A DNA stretch of 64,000 nucleotides. Source: a bacterium. GTDB lineage: Bacteria; Actinomycetota; Aquicultoria; Aquicultorales; Aquicultoraceae. The position numbers and the translations under genes are program-made. Where the stretch lies: the NCBI GenBank assembly GCA_902810715.1, contig CADDYS010000001.1, positions 1 through 64,000 on the forward strand, read 5' to 3'. Positions 1 through 7,977 of this stretch are shown piece by piece. The stretch's first letter is position 1; each line of letters opens with the position of its first letter. Under the pieces are notes generated by a model. The model made no database searches. It saw only the letters and a list, made by a program, of their open reading frames with translations, and was not told the origin of the DNA.

Positions 1-15
1 CAGAGAATTGAAAAT

Positions 16-120
16 AGAAAATAGAGAATAGATTGAATTATTGAGGGTGAGTTTGAAGGGTGAGGGTTTTGTGGGCTCGAGCTATTTTCAATTCGGTCTA
101 TTTTCTATTCTCTATTTTCT
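16..120. repeat. inverted 16-bp repeat of simple A-rich sequence
   Basis: The 16-mer AGAAAATAGAGAATAG lies at 16-31 and its exact reverse complement at 105-120, separated by about 73 bp. A second shared piece (GAATTGAAAAT) occurs on both sides in swapped order. The right arm contains the stop codon of the four-helix-bundle reading frame. It may be the end of a small mobile cassette or only simple-sequence repeat. The second four-helix-bundle gene of the window is also bordered by A-rich inverted repeats. Confidence 0.5.
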
Positions 121-496
121 AATCCTTTAATAAGACCAGCAATCATGCGGCATATCTCATCTATATCTTCCCTTAAGCATTTATAGGTCTCGTTATCTAT
201 GTAACTACCAGCGCATAACACCTCTATGATAGGGATACATTCGTACGCTGACCCTCTGGCTATAATAAAAAACTGGCGTCTGTCAGCCTTATGCCACCGG
301 CCATTACCCTCAGCTATATTTAAGGAGATGGATAGCGAAGCTCTACGAAGTTGATCCGTGAGAAAATACTTACCGCGCGGTAGGTTATCACATACAATAT
401 CAATCTTACTAGCAAAGCTGCGTTTGTGGTCCTCACTTACTTTCCAGGACCCATAGGCAACAACGTCCCGCTCGTCCGCTCGTCCCGCTCGTCCAT
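105..496 (-). pseudogene. four-helix bundle (S23/IVP family) protein, frameshifted at its start
   Basis: The minus-strand frame ending at the TAG at 105-107 encodes a four-helix-bundle protein of the 23S rRNA intervening-sequence family; LRRASLSISLNIAEGNGR is the family signature. The frame has no usable start codon. An ATG at 494-496 is followed by a 9-bp unit (GACGAGCGG, Asp-Glu-Arg) repeated almost three times, but the tract is 26 nt instead of 27. With one more base the frame would read Met-(Asp-Glu-Arg)3 straight into the conserved body, giving about 130 residues. I infer a one-base slippage deletion, either a dead gene or a reversible on/off tract. Family members have no settled cellular function outside rRNA insertions. 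Confidence 0.7.
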
Positions 497-502
497 TGGG
501 AT

Positions 503-937
503 TTAATTAAGACTTACCGGCGATAGTCCGATATCTTTTGCTACTGAGAGCAATTCTTTATCTGAAGATAAAAACCGACCGTTTGTAAGCTTTAAAGCTG
601 CCGCCAGTTGTAGGGAGTCCAGGGTTCGTAAGTTACGACCCTTGCCATACTTCAAAATCAGGTCGGCAGCAGCCCTGAAATCGTCTTGAGATAGGTCGAT
701 CAGCTCTACGTTTTCCGCTTGTATGTCACTTAAAAACGCTTCCCAGATGAGTTGCTGCTCATGGTTCTGCAATTCATTCATCCGTATCTTTTTCATCAAA
801 GCCGAAGCAAATTCTACTAGTGAGAGCTCACATAGATATAACCGCTCTGCTCCCAGCATAACACGTTCTACTTCTTGGCTATCAACCTCAGGGTAATAAT
901 ACTTAACCAATGCGCTTGTATCTACGAACAAGTTCAA
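503..937 (-). CDS. vapC: PIN-domain toxin, VapC family
   Basis: A 144-residue protein with the PIN nuclease layout: an acidic residue right after the first strand (FVDTSALVKYY), a Glu near residue 42 (LVEFASAL) and a late acidic cluster (RTLDSLQLA, SSDKELL). VapC proteins are Mg-dependent ribonucleases that cut tRNA or rRNA when released from their antitoxin. The start is TTG at 935-937, immediately next to the TAA of the upstream antitoxin gene, so the two are translationally linked. Length is typical. The identity is firm; the RNA target cannot be inferred from sequence. Confidence 0.88.
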   Translation of the reverse strand: MNLFVDTSALVKYYYPEVDSQEVERVMLGAERLYLCELSLVEFASALMKKIRMNELQNHEQQLIWEAFLSDIQAENVELIDLSQDDFRAAADLILKYGKGRNLRTLDSLQLAAALKLTNGRFLSSDKELLSVAKDIGLSPVSLN

Positions 938-1174
938 TTAAAGGCGCTCCTCTCTGTTCTCGGCTACGACTTGCGACAGAGGGGTTCCTTGAGGCTTAAT
1001 GAGGCTTCTTAGCTGCTCGCGGCTTGATAAGGTTCTCGCTTGCTTTGGTCGAATGGGCACAATCTTGGCGATCGGCTCGTCCCTCTTAGTGATTATAACT
1101 TCTTCGCCTTTTTGCACGGAGTCAAGGTATTTTGTTAAGTTCTTTCTCATTTCTTTAATGCCGGTTCTGATCAT
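938..1174 (-). CDS. antitoxin, Phd/YefM family
   Basis: About 78 residues when started at the ATG at 1172-1174, which has a GGAGGT ribosome-binding site just upstream; the longer frame to 1207 has none. The N-terminal part (KEMRKNLTKYLDSVQKGEEVIITKR) is the Phd/YefM DNA-binding fold and the C-terminal tail would wrap the toxin. It ends directly against the PIN toxin start codon, the normal antitoxin-first order of a type II module. Autorepression is expected for the family; an 8-bp palindrome GTGTACAC lies near 1197-1204, upstream of the start, and is a candidate operator. Confidence 0.85.
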   Translation of the reverse strand: MIRTGIKEMRKNLTKYLDSVQKGEEVIITKRDEPIAKIVPIRPKQARTLSSREQLRSLIKPQGTPLSQVVAENREERL

Positions 1175-1294
1175 GGCTACCTCCTGGTTTACACCAGTGT
1201 ACACCATATAGTGGTCACGATCAATGGTCTATCGAAATGAAATATAGTACTTCCAATAGCGAGTCAGACAGTTTCAAGTTCAGAATATCAGAGT

Positions 1295-1323
1295 TTGACA
1301 GCATGTTTAGGTTAGTATATATT
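1295..1323 (+). promoter_or_regulatory. sigma70-type promoter of the cobalamin riboswitch transcript
   Basis: TTGACA at 1295-1300, a 17-bp spacer, and TATATT at 1318-1323. It lies about 30 bp before the riboswitch aptamer on the same strand. The -35 is a perfect consensus and the -10 matches five of six. Confidence 0.75.
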
Positions 1324-1351
1324 GCTGGTAAATCGAATACTTGATTATATC

Positions 1352-1516
1352 TAGGTGCCCTAACTGTTGGGAGAATAGGGAAGCCGGTGAGACTCCGGCG
1401 CGGGCCCGCCGCTGTAACGGGGGACGAAGCTTGCAATATGCCACTGTCTAAGAGTGAATACTTAGATGGGAAGGCACAGGCGGTAGAATGATCTCGGAGC
1501 CAGAAGACCTGCCTTG
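1352..1516 (+). ncRNA. cobalamin riboswitch
   Basis: The aptamer shows the standard conserved blocks: AGGTGCC at 1353, GGGAAGCCGGTGAGACTCCGGC near 1379-1400 (entered here only as the G-box core), CCCGCCGCTGTAACGG, and the B12 box GAGCCAGAAGACCTGCC ending near 1513. A terminator follows at 1579-1607 before the coding region, so adenosylcobalamin would be expected to shut off transcription of the gene at 1660. Confidence 0.93.
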
Positions 1517-1578
1517 ATATTGAGCTGTTTCTTTCGTCTGCCAAAGATACGGCAAATGAGGACTTATCTGGTTGGTAA

Positions 1579-1607
1579 CCTCAAGTCAAATAGGCTTGGG
1601 GTTTTTT
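1579..1607 (+). terminator. riboswitch-controlled intrinsic terminator
   Basis: CCTCAAG at 1579-1585 pairs with CTTGGGG at 1595-1601 across a 9-nt loop and is followed by six T residues (1602-1607). It sits between the cobalamin aptamer and the start codon, the expected place for the expression platform. Confidence 0.8.
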
Positions 1608-1659
1608 GCTTTTAGGACTTAGTTTTGGACATTTGGATGTAAGAGAAAAGGAGTAAAAG

Positions 1660-2943
1660 GTGAAAACACAACTTGAGTTAGCAAGAGATGCCCTAACTAG
1701 CGAGGAGATACACGTGATATCTAACCTTGAGCACATCGAACTAGAGGATATCCGCACCAATGTAGCTAATGGTACGGTCGTAATCATCGGCGGAAGTAGA
1801 CATGGCTCAAAACCTGTCGGGGTTGGAGAAGGTCTTACCAGCAAAGTCAATGCAAGCATCGGCACGTCAACCGACATCATCGACATCGATCTTGAAATCA
1901 AAAAGGCAAAAGCTGCCGAAGAGAGCGGGGCTGATACCTTAATGGAACTTAGCGTCGGAGGCGATTTGGATATGATCAGGCGTGAGATCATAGCAGCTAC
2001 TTCAATACCCGTAGGCACAGTGCCGCTATATCAAGCATTCCGGGAAGCAACGGTTCTCTACGGTGACCCTAACAAGTTAACCGAAGAGCTACTTTTTGAT
2101 GTAATTGAGCGCCAGTGTGCTGACGGTGTTACCTTTATGGCTATTCATTGTGGAATTAATCTTTATACAATCGAGCGTCTCAATAAACAAGGGTATCGTT
2201 TCGGGGGGTTAGTCTCTAAAGGCGGCGCGACCATGGTCGGCTGGATGCTTGCCAATAAACGGGAGAACCCATTATACGAAAAATTTGGTCGGGTTGTGGA
2301 AATTCTAAAGAAATATGACACTGTTTTAAGCCTCGGGAACGGGCTTCGTGCCGGGGCGATTGCCGATTCTCTTGACCGCGCACAGATACAAGAACTAATT
2401 ATAAACTGTGAGCTGGCAGAGGTGGCTCGCAACATGGGCTGCCAGGTAATGGTAGAAGGGCCGGGTCATGTACCGCTGGATGAAATCGAAACAAGTATTA
2501 TCCTTGAGAAAAAGATGTCCGGCGGTGCTCCCTACTATATGCTTGGCCCATTAGTGACCGATGTTGGGGCGGGCTACGATCATATTACCGCCGCAATCGG
2601 TATTGCATCATCAAGCCGCTACGGGGCCGACCTTCTTTGCTATATTACGCCATCGGAACATCTGGCGCTACCAAACGTGGAAGATGTCATTACGGGAGTA
2701 AAGGCCGCAAAGATAGCGGCTCATGCAGGTGATATCGTGAAACTCCGTGGCAAAATAGATAAACGTGACCTTGATATGTCCCTTGCCAGGCGAGATATTG
2801 ACTGGGAGAAGCAGTTCTCGATAGCGCTTTATGGTAACGACGCGCGCAAAATTCGGGAGAGCCGGACGCCGGAGTCTGAGCATAGCTGCACGATGTGCGG
2901 GAAATTCTGTGCGTTAGAGAACGCTAACCGTTATTTTCGTTAG
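1660..2943 (+). CDS. bzaF: ThiC-like radical SAM enzyme, probably 5-hydroxybenzimidazole synthase (BzaF)
   Basis: 427 residues of the ThiC/BzaF superfamily, with a C-terminal cluster motif CTMCGKFC (cysteines spaced CX2CX3C) that binds the radical SAM [4Fe-4S]. ThiC converts aminoimidazole ribotide to the thiamine pyrimidine; the paralog BzaF converts the same substrate to 5-hydroxybenzimidazole, the first step of the anaerobic route to the cobamide lower ligand. The gene stands alone under a cobalamin riboswitch, while a separate TPP riboswitch controls thi4 at 16 kb. That context favours BzaF; sequence alone does not separate it from ThiC. Start is GTG at 1660 with AAAAGGAG upstream. Confidence 0.7.
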   Translation: MKTQLELARDALTSEEIHVISNLEHIELEDIRTNVANGTVVIIGGSRHGSKPVGVGEGLTSKVNASIGTSTDIIDIDLEIKKAKAAEESGADTLMELSVGGDLDMIRREIIAATSIPVGTVPLYQAFREATVLYGDPNKLTEELLFDVIERQCADGVTFMAIHCGINLYTIERLNKQGYRFGGLVSKGGATMVGWMLANKRENPLYEKFGRVVEILKKYDTVLSLGNGLRAGAIADSLDRAQIQELIINCELAEVARNMGCQVMVEGPGHVPLDEIETSIILEKKMSGGAPYYMLGPLVTDVGAGYDHITAAIGIASSSRYGADLLCYITPSEHLALPNVEDVITGVKAAKIAAHAGDIVKLRGKIDKRDLDMSLARRDIDWEKQFSIALYGNDARKIRESRTPESEHSCTMCGKFCALENANRYFR

Positions 2944-2985
2944 AAGCAAATTGCTTTTAATCGATTCTTAATTTGTGGAGTATTG

Positions 2986-3171
2986 ATGACAAAGCGTAGT
3001 TATATAAAATTTTTAGGTATTATCAAAACTATAAAGCCGCAGAAAGCAATACTGACCCATTTTGGTATGAAAATGCTTAAAGCAAAGCCTTGGATATTAG
3101 CAAAGGAATTATCAAACGAATTAGGCCTTGAAGTTACAGCTGCGTCTGATGGCATGACCGTAATAATCTGA
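2986..3171 (+). pseudogene. C-terminal fragment of a metallo-beta-lactamase-fold hydrolase
   Basis: About 61 residues matching only the last part of MBL-fold hydrolases (a segment of the type KPQKAILTHFGMKMLKAKPW, then a Glu-rich helix and ASDGMTV). The metal-binding HxHxDH region and most of the fold are absent. A weak GTGGAG site precedes the ATG at 2986 (TTG at 2983 is alternative). Most likely a deletion remnant downstream of bzaF; it could still be expressed as a short peptide. Confidence 0.5.
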
Positions 3172-3286
3172 ACATTTTCAAAACTGTGTTACTGTCAGTA
3201 AGGCTTTGTTTGCCTTGCTTGTTTCATTGCAATGCTTTTGCTTTGTTGCTAGCCTAATATTGTTATAGCTTTATTGATACGGAACG

Positions 3287-3301
3287 TATAGTGTAGATAA
3301 T
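3287..3301 (+). promoter_or_regulatory. shared 15-bp upstream motif (copy 1)
   Basis: TATAGTGTAGATAAT about 70 bp before the agr-type kinase gene. A copy differing at one base is at 7004-7018, before the ABC exporter. A possible promoter follows it (TTGACA at 3311-3316, poor -10 GATACA at 3334-3339), and the stretch TACGTTGGG at 3323-3331 fits the generic LytTR half-site pattern. Confidence 0.35.
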
Positions 3302-3371
3302 AAGTATAAGTTGACAAGCATTTACGTTGGGTTGATACAGGGACACAATAAGCAATAGGGGCTAATTAAGA

Positions 3372-4769
3372 ATGGACAAACTATCGCTCCCGACATTACT
3401 TCTTATCTCATTTCCAGATGCCATTTTATTGGGGCTGCTTAGCCTCGCATTTCTCGGGATTAAGCCCAGATTAAGACTAATATTGCTGATAGGGTCTATC
3501 CAGGCTATCGTAAGTGGCTTAGTTCGGTTACTCCCTTTCCCTTTTGGCGTTCATGTTCTCCTTGAGCTTGCCATACTCTCATTATTACTTTTCTCGATTA
3601 TGCGGATTCCCTATATACTTGCTCTGCTAGCTGCTCTATTAAGCACTATCATTTTTGGGATTGTGGAAGCACTTATTGCACCAGTGCTTCTTACTATAAC
3701 GGGGCTTTCTTTCACATATGTTTATGACAACAGCTTACTTCGTTTTGCTTTTTTTGTGCCCGAGGCCTTAGCTCTAGGTCTCATTATCTTATTTCTATGG
3801 CGTTTTGATGATAAGATGTCAAAGTTCAGGGAGACACTGGTAGGGAAAGGGCCAAAATATTCGCGGGGAGCAAAGAGGGTCTTGTCGTTAGTTGGCTTGT
3901 TGCTTATCCAAAATCTCCTGGCTCTTATCTTGTTTTACTCGAGCTATACGTCGACAATAGCTGGGAGATACCTCTTTTCAAATGAGAATGTTTACGCACC
4001 TCTTTTGCGAGTGTCGGCAATTGTAGCCCTTTTAATAGTCATGATAATTACCGTCAAAAAAATATTAACGGTAATTCGAGATGAAATTCAGACGCGAGCC
4101 GAGCTTGAATCGCTGCGCCGCATCGAGACCTTAGTGGATACGATTCGGGCTCAGCGGCATGATTTCGGTAACCATCTGCAGGCGGCATACGGACTACTTG
4201 AGGTCGGTGCGTATCAGGAGGCGAAGGACTATATTGCACGCAGCGTTGACGAAATTGCGGTCAATTTAGATTTAGTGCGTATAGATAACTTAGGAATCGC
4301 CTCGCTATTGTATGTGAAGGCCGCTGCTGTGCAAGCAAGGGGGGTTAACCTTGAGATTAAGGTTAATACTACGCTCAAGGATTTGCCACTCTTGCCAAAT
4401 GACGCAAATACGATTCTTGGCAACTTAATTGACAACTCTCTTGAGGCCGTCTGTGACCTATCGCCAGCTCGCAAACATATTGAGTTAGCCTTATCAAGAG
4501 ATTCTGAGACCTACGTGTTTGAGATTAAAAACCCAGGATTGATTGATAGCTTAGATACTGCAATTGATATCTTTAAGCCGGAAGTCTCCACAAAGGGGGA
4601 GGGGCGAGGACTTGGCTTATTTAGTGTTAAAAAGACTGTCGAGAAATATAGAGGCACAATTAAGGCACAAAGTAACACATCGGGGCTTGCCGTTTTTACG
4701 GTACTGATACCGTCCCATGATGATTTGGCAGTGACGCCGATGAACTTTCACCGTAAATTTAGAGTGTAG
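3372..4769 (+). CDS. AgrC-like membrane sensor histidine kinase
   Basis: 465 residues. The first ~230 are strongly hydrophobic with about six or seven membrane segments and no recognised ligand domain, as in peptide-sensing AgrC kinases. The cytoplasmic part carries QRHDFGNHLQ with phospho-acceptor His263, then a GHKL-type ATPase domain (N box around NTILGNLIDNSLEA, G box GEGRGLGLFSV). It should sense the cyclic peptide made by AgrB/AgrD downstream and phosphorylate the LytTR regulator, whose ATG follows its stop by 2 nt. Start ATG at 3372 has only a weak ribosome-binding site. Confidence 0.85.
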   Translation: MDKLSLPTLLLISFPDAILLGLLSLAFLGIKPRLRLILLIGSIQAIVSGLVRLLPFPFGVHVLLELAILSLLLFSIMRIPYILALLAALLSTIIFGIVEALIAPVLLTITGLSFTYVYDNSLLRFAFFVPEALALGLIILFLWRFDDKMSKFRETLVGKGPKYSRGAKRVLSLVGLLLIQNLLALILFYSSYTSTIAGRYLFSNENVYAPLLRVSAIVALLIVMIITVKKILTVIRDEIQTRAELESLRRIETLVDTIRAQRHDFGNHLQAAYGLLEVGAYQEAKDYIARSVDEIAVNLDLVRIDNLGIASLLYVKAAAVQARGVNLEIKVNTTLKDLPLLPNDANTILGNLIDNSLEAVCDLSPARKHIELALSRDSETYVFEIKNPGLIDSLDTAIDIFKPEVSTKGEGRGLGLFSVKKTVEKYRGTIKAQSNTSGLAVFTVLIPSHDDLAVTPMNFHRKFRV

Positions 4770-4771
4770 TT

Positions 4772-5536
4772 ATGCAAGAAATGGAGTGTTCCGTGTTACG
4801 GGTTCTAGTGGCTGATGATAACCCTGTAATTCGGCTAATACTAAAAAAAGTGTTAAGCGAGATAGTGTACGTGCGGGTAATCGGCGAAGCCGAGAATGGT
4901 GTTCAGCTGATCGATCAGGTACGACGGCTTGCGCCGGACGTAGTTTTCATCGATGTTGCTATGCCGAAGATGGATGGCGTAAAGGCAGCGGAAGCAATAT
5001 TTTCGGCAAACAGTAACACGTTTCTCATTTTTGCAACAGCTCATGAGAACTATATGCATGACGCCTTTCGCGTCTATGCGTTCGATTATTTTGTAAAGCC
5101 TTTTAAGATCGAACGCATTAGGCAGACAATGGAGCGTATTCAAAAAGTAAAACAGGAAAGAGACGCGAGTTCGTGTCTCGACGAACTACTAACACATCTT
5201 GAGGACACTGGACACCGCATTGCAGTAAAATCGAATGGTAGAGATATCTATATAGGTACGCATGAAATTATTTTCATTACACGTCGTGGGCGAAAAACAG
5301 TAATTGTGACTGTGGCTACTGAGATCGAAACTACCGAACCGCTGCAAAGATTAGGTGATCGACTAAAGGATGGTAACTTCTTTCGTTGTCATAAAGGCTA
5401 CATAATCAATACAACCATGATCAAGGAGATCATGCCTTGTGGCAACAAAACCTACCTCGTTAAGTTAATTAATACCCGTGAGACCGCTTTAATGACAATA
5501 GAAAAAATAAGAGAACTTAAAGCCATGAACCGCTAA
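4772..5536 (+). CDS. LytTR-family response regulator (AgrA-like)
   Basis: 254 residues: a receiver domain (about 10-125) with acidic pocket ADDN, phospho-acceptor Asp61 (VVFIDVAMPK) and conserved Lys (YFVKPF), then a LytTR DNA-binding domain (about 150-254; FFRCHKGYIIN is typical). LytTR proteins bind two direct repeats about 21-22 bp apart near promoters. Two such candidate sites occur in this window, at 6895-6926 and 8966-8997. The start could also be the ATG four codons later or the GTG before LRVLVADDN; the first ATG is kept because it abuts the kinase gene. Confidence 0.9.
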   Translation: MQEMECSVLRVLVADDNPVIRLILKKVLSEIVYVRVIGEAENGVQLIDQVRRLAPDVVFIDVAMPKMDGVKAAEAIFSANSNTFLIFATAHENYMHDAFRVYAFDYFVKPFKIERIRQTMERIQKVKQERDASSCLDELLTHLEDTGHRIAVKSNGRDIYIGTHEIIFITRRGRKTVIVTVATEIETTEPLQRLGDRLKDGNFFRCHKGYIINTTMIKEIMPCGNKTYLVKLINTRETALMTIEKIRELKAMNR

Positions 5537-5708
5537 TTGGCTTACCCTGAGATGCTCTTAAGGCCGCTCCACCTTTCGACCCTTTCCGACAACAATCCTT
5601 CCTTTTTAAGCAAGCTCTGTATAAATGAGGGCTCTGTATGGCTACTGTAAACAAAATAGCCTTACGGCAGAACTAAGAACTGTAGCCTAATAATGTTTGA
5701 GGGTTTGA

Positions 5709-6344
5709 ATGGTTACCATAGGAAATGTTGCCTCAGCTGTTGCTTTTTACCTAAGAGACGAGCTTGGCGTAGATGAAGGAGACGTCGATGTAATCCGATT
5801 CGGGCTCGAAATTGTTCTAGGCGCCCTATTGAAGGTTGTTGCAATCACGCTTGTCTCTTACCTGCTAGGTATTATGCCTCTTGTATTGGCAGTTCTTCTG
5901 ACATCGAGTAGCTTTCGGCTGGTTTCTGGGGGCGTTCATTTCCATACCTTTGCACGTTGTACTGCGTTTAGCATCTTTTCAGCCGTGTTCATAGGGTATA
6001 TCGCCATGATGTTCGGGCCTCGTTTAAACGCAACGGAGTTGGTTCTTGTTATTGGCTGTGTAGCGTTAGTGGGCTATCACATCACGCTAAGGTGGGCTCC
6101 GGCTGATACTGAGCACAAACCTATTACTAATGAGTCTAAAAAACGGAAGCTCAAAATGCTTTCAAGGATCTATGTTTTCTTGTGGGCAGCAATTGCGACC
6201 GTTGTTGTCATGTTACTACATCAAACACCCTTTCTTCATTCCATGGTTATAGCTAGCATCGGTGGCTTTGCCTTACAGGTGATTAGCATTATTCCGTTTA
6301 CGTATCGGTGTATCGCGCATATCGAGGGTTTCAGTGCGAGATGA
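5709..6344 (+). CDS. agrB: AgrB-like peptide cyclase/protease
   Basis: 211 residues of a polytopic membrane cysteine endopeptidase. The catalytic pair of the family, His77 and Cys84 in S. aureus numbering, is present at the same residue numbers here (SGGVHFHTFARC). AgrB removes the C-terminal tail of the AgrD precursor and closes the lactone or thiolactone ring. It is followed 22 nt later by a short agrD-type gene. The 173-bp gap before it contains the direct repeat GCTCTGTAT twice (5614, 5631), so it may have its own promoter. Confidence 0.9.
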   Translation: MVTIGNVASAVAFYLRDELGVDEGDVDVIRFGLEIVLGALLKVVAITLVSYLLGIMPLVLAVLLTSSSFRLVSGGVHFHTFARCTAFSIFSAVFIGYIAMMFGPRLNATELVLVIGCVALVGYHITLRWAPADTEHKPITNESKKRKLKMLSRIYVFLWAAIATVVVMLLHQTPFLHSMVIASIGGFALQVISIIPFTYRCIAHIEGFSAR

Positions 6345-6366
6345 TTACTTTAAGGAGGTGTAGACA

Positions 6367-6504
6367 TTGTTCAAAAAAATAAGGACCAATATGTTATCTA
6401 CTATAGCGACACTGGCCATCTCCGCGGCTTTGCTGGGTGTTCAGGCTGCAAGCACATGGCTCTGGTATCAGCCAGAAGTTCCAGAGCGACTTAAAGATAA
6501 GTAA
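6367..6504 (+). CDS. agrD: AgrD-like cyclic autoinducer precursor lacking cysteine
   Basis: A 45-residue peptide from TTG at 6367 with a strong ribosome-binding site (AAGGAGGTG, 6352-6360). Layout is that of AgrD: N-terminal basic amphipathic/hydrophobic leader (FKKIRTNMLSTIATLAISAA), a short core, then the acidic recognition tail QPEVPERLKDK. The usual ring-forming Cys is absent; Ser29 (or Thr30) in ASTWLWYQP stands where Cys is found in C-x4-[HYF]-QP members, so the product should be an oxygen-ester lactone. It is cut by the adjacent AgrB and presumably read by the AgrC-like kinase. Core residues 31-34 are WLWY. Confidence 0.85.
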   Translation: MFKKIRTNMLSTIATLAISAALLGVQAASTWLWYQPEVPERLKDK

Positions 6505-6585
6505 AAGGCAATGCTCAGGGAAGAGATTTAGCTTGGATGTATAAAAGGGTTTGCCGTAAACTCAGCTATGTGTTCTTTTTGACAG

Positions 6586-6623
6586 CCAATCGTTGCTGTG
6601 ATTAGGCGCATAGCAACGATTGG
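6586..6623 (+). terminator. strong hairpin after agrD
   Basis: CCAATCGTTGCT (6586-6597) pairs perfectly over 12 bp with 6612-6623. No U run follows directly, so it may protect the 3' end or work together with the next hairpin. Confidence 0.6.
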
Positions 6624-6645
6624 TATATATCATTGCTTGTTTTAG

Positions 6646-6674
6646 AGTGCCCTCGATTGATTATTGAGGGCACT
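6646..6674 (+). terminator. second hairpin, probable end of the agr-type transcript
   Basis: AGTGCCCTC (6646-6654) pairs with GAGGGCACT (6666-6674). Together with the preceding hairpin it closes the agr locus. The remaining stretch to 6890 holds no supported gene; it contains the 12-bp palindrome ACAGTTAACTGT at 6755-6766, whose half resembles the AgrA half-site. Confidence 0.55.
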
Positions 6675-6894
6675 TCTATATGGTAAAAAGCATAAAGCTT
6701 GATGAGATCGTCGAGAAAGTCGGCATTAGAGCCAGACAGACGGTACTCAGCAGTACAGTTAACTGTTACAATCTTTGCTCTTAGAATCATCGGTATTGCA
6801 AGAATAAGCCATGCAAACCAGCTAGAGGATTTTATTCTAAGGGCTAGTCTAGGATTTCAAACTCTGCCGGTCACATTGAATTGGACGCACTTAT

Positions 6895-6926
6895 CTTTTT
6901 AGACACAAATTATTCCTTTTCAGTCA
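6895..6926 (+). promoter_or_regulatory. candidate LytTR site before the ABC exporter
   Basis: Direct repeats CTTTTTAGACA (6895-6905) and CTTTTCAGTCA (6916-6926), 9 of 11 identical, start 21 bp apart. Two half-sites on the same DNA face separated by two helical turns is the LytTR arrangement. CAAATCC and a TATATT box (6933-6938) follow, and both are also conserved at the second site (8966-8997). Confidence 0.6.
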
Positions 6927-7003
6927 AATCCCTATATTAGTTAATGGCTATTCTGGTAGCTTTGCTTTAAGCCAAATAAGGTTTACATTTTAATGGGTTA
7001 GCA

Positions 7004-7018
7004 TATAGTGTAAATAAT
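7004..7018 (+). promoter_or_regulatory. shared 15-bp upstream motif (copy 2)
   Basis: TATAGTGTAAATAAT, one base different from the copy at 3287-3301, located 24 bp before the exporter ATPase start codon. It could be a promoter element or a regulator site common to the agr operon and the exporter operon. Confidence 0.35.
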
Positions 7019-7041
7019 TCAATGTATCACCGGGCAATGAA

Positions 7042-7977
7042 ATGAAAAATATAGCAATTGAGGCATGTCATATTAGCAAGAGTTTTGGGAATATCGCTGC
7101 GCTAGACGATATTAGCTTCTCTATCCAAAAAGGTGATGTATTTGGCCTTCTCGGGCCGAACGGGGCAGGAAAGACGACCGCAGTTCGCCTTCTTAATGGT
7201 TTGATCAAGCCAACTGAAATTGAAACAATCTCTATCCTTGGCTTAGATTTGCAAAAAAATATCCAAGATATTCGTCAAAGGGTTGGGGTTTTAACAGATA
7301 CAAACCTTTATGAGAGACTTAGCGCAATAGATAACTTATTGATATTCGGTATGCTTTATGGGCTATCACATAAAGAATCGTCCCAGCGAGCCGAACATCT
7401 ACTCGAACAATTTGAATTATCCGACCGGGCCAGCAGTAAAGTGGAGACATTCAGTAAGGGGATGAAGCAAAAACTATCAATTGCGAGAGCGCTTATAAGC
7501 GACCCAGAGATCGTCTACCTGGACGAACCAACGGCAGGTCTTGATCCCGAAGCGTCTCATGAACTCCTACAATATATAATAAAAGTAAGCAGCGATAGCT
7601 CAAAGACCTTTTTTATTACCTCACACCGACTCGAAGAAATGGAATCTATATGCGATACAGTCGCGATTCTCGACAGGGGCAGAATTAAGGCATTCGGCTC
7701 GCCACATGATTTGGTGAACCAGGTCTTTAAAGACCACTGGGTTACGGTTACGCTGGGTAATGGGACAAGGCTTAATATCTCGTTACTAAAATTGGAACTG
7801 TCTTTTGTCCAGGATATTGAGCAATCGAATAATGAAGTCAAAATTAAAGTTGATGATAGGGCCTCAATCCCTAAACTCATCAGATATCTCGGGAAACTTG
7901 ATACTGATATCTACAGCATAGCCGAAGATGTGCCGAACCTTCAAGATGCTTACCTTGCGATAGTTAAGGAGAAATGA
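7042..7977 (+). CDS. ABC transporter ATP-binding protein
   Basis: 311 residues with a complete nucleotide-binding domain: Walker A GPNGAGKTTA, signature FSKGMKQKL, Walker B IVYLDEPTAGLD and the switch His (FITSHRL). The C-terminal ~80 residues are the extra domain common in DrrA/bacteriocin-type exporters. The permease gene overlaps it by 4 nt. The location between agrD and the RiPP precursor, behind a LytTR-type site, suggests export of the modified peptide or self-protection. It has only a weak ribosome-binding site. Confidence 0.9.
   Translation: MKNIAIEACHISKSFGNIAALDDISFSIQKGDVFGLLGPNGAGKTTAVRLLNGLIKPTEIETISILGLDLQKNIQDIRQRVGVLTDTNLYERLSAIDNLLIFGMLYGLSHKESSQRAEHLLEQFELSDRASSKVETFSKGMKQKLSIARALISDPEIVYLDEPTAGLDPEASHELLQYIIKVSSDSSKTFFITSHRLEEMESICDTVAILDRGRIKAFGSPHDLVNQVFKDHWVTVTLGNGTRLNISLLKLELSFVQDIEQSNNEVKIKVDDRASIPKLIRYLGKLDTDIYSIAEDVPNLQDAYLAIVKEK

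Noticed and set aside
999-1211. Plus-strand frame opposite the antitoxin
   Set aside because: It is the complement of a well-supported antitoxin gene and has no family features or ribosome-binding site.
6699-6902. 67-codon frame between agrD and the exporter
   Set aside because: No ribosome-binding site, no recognisable protein and it runs into the LytTR-type repeat; treated as intergenic.
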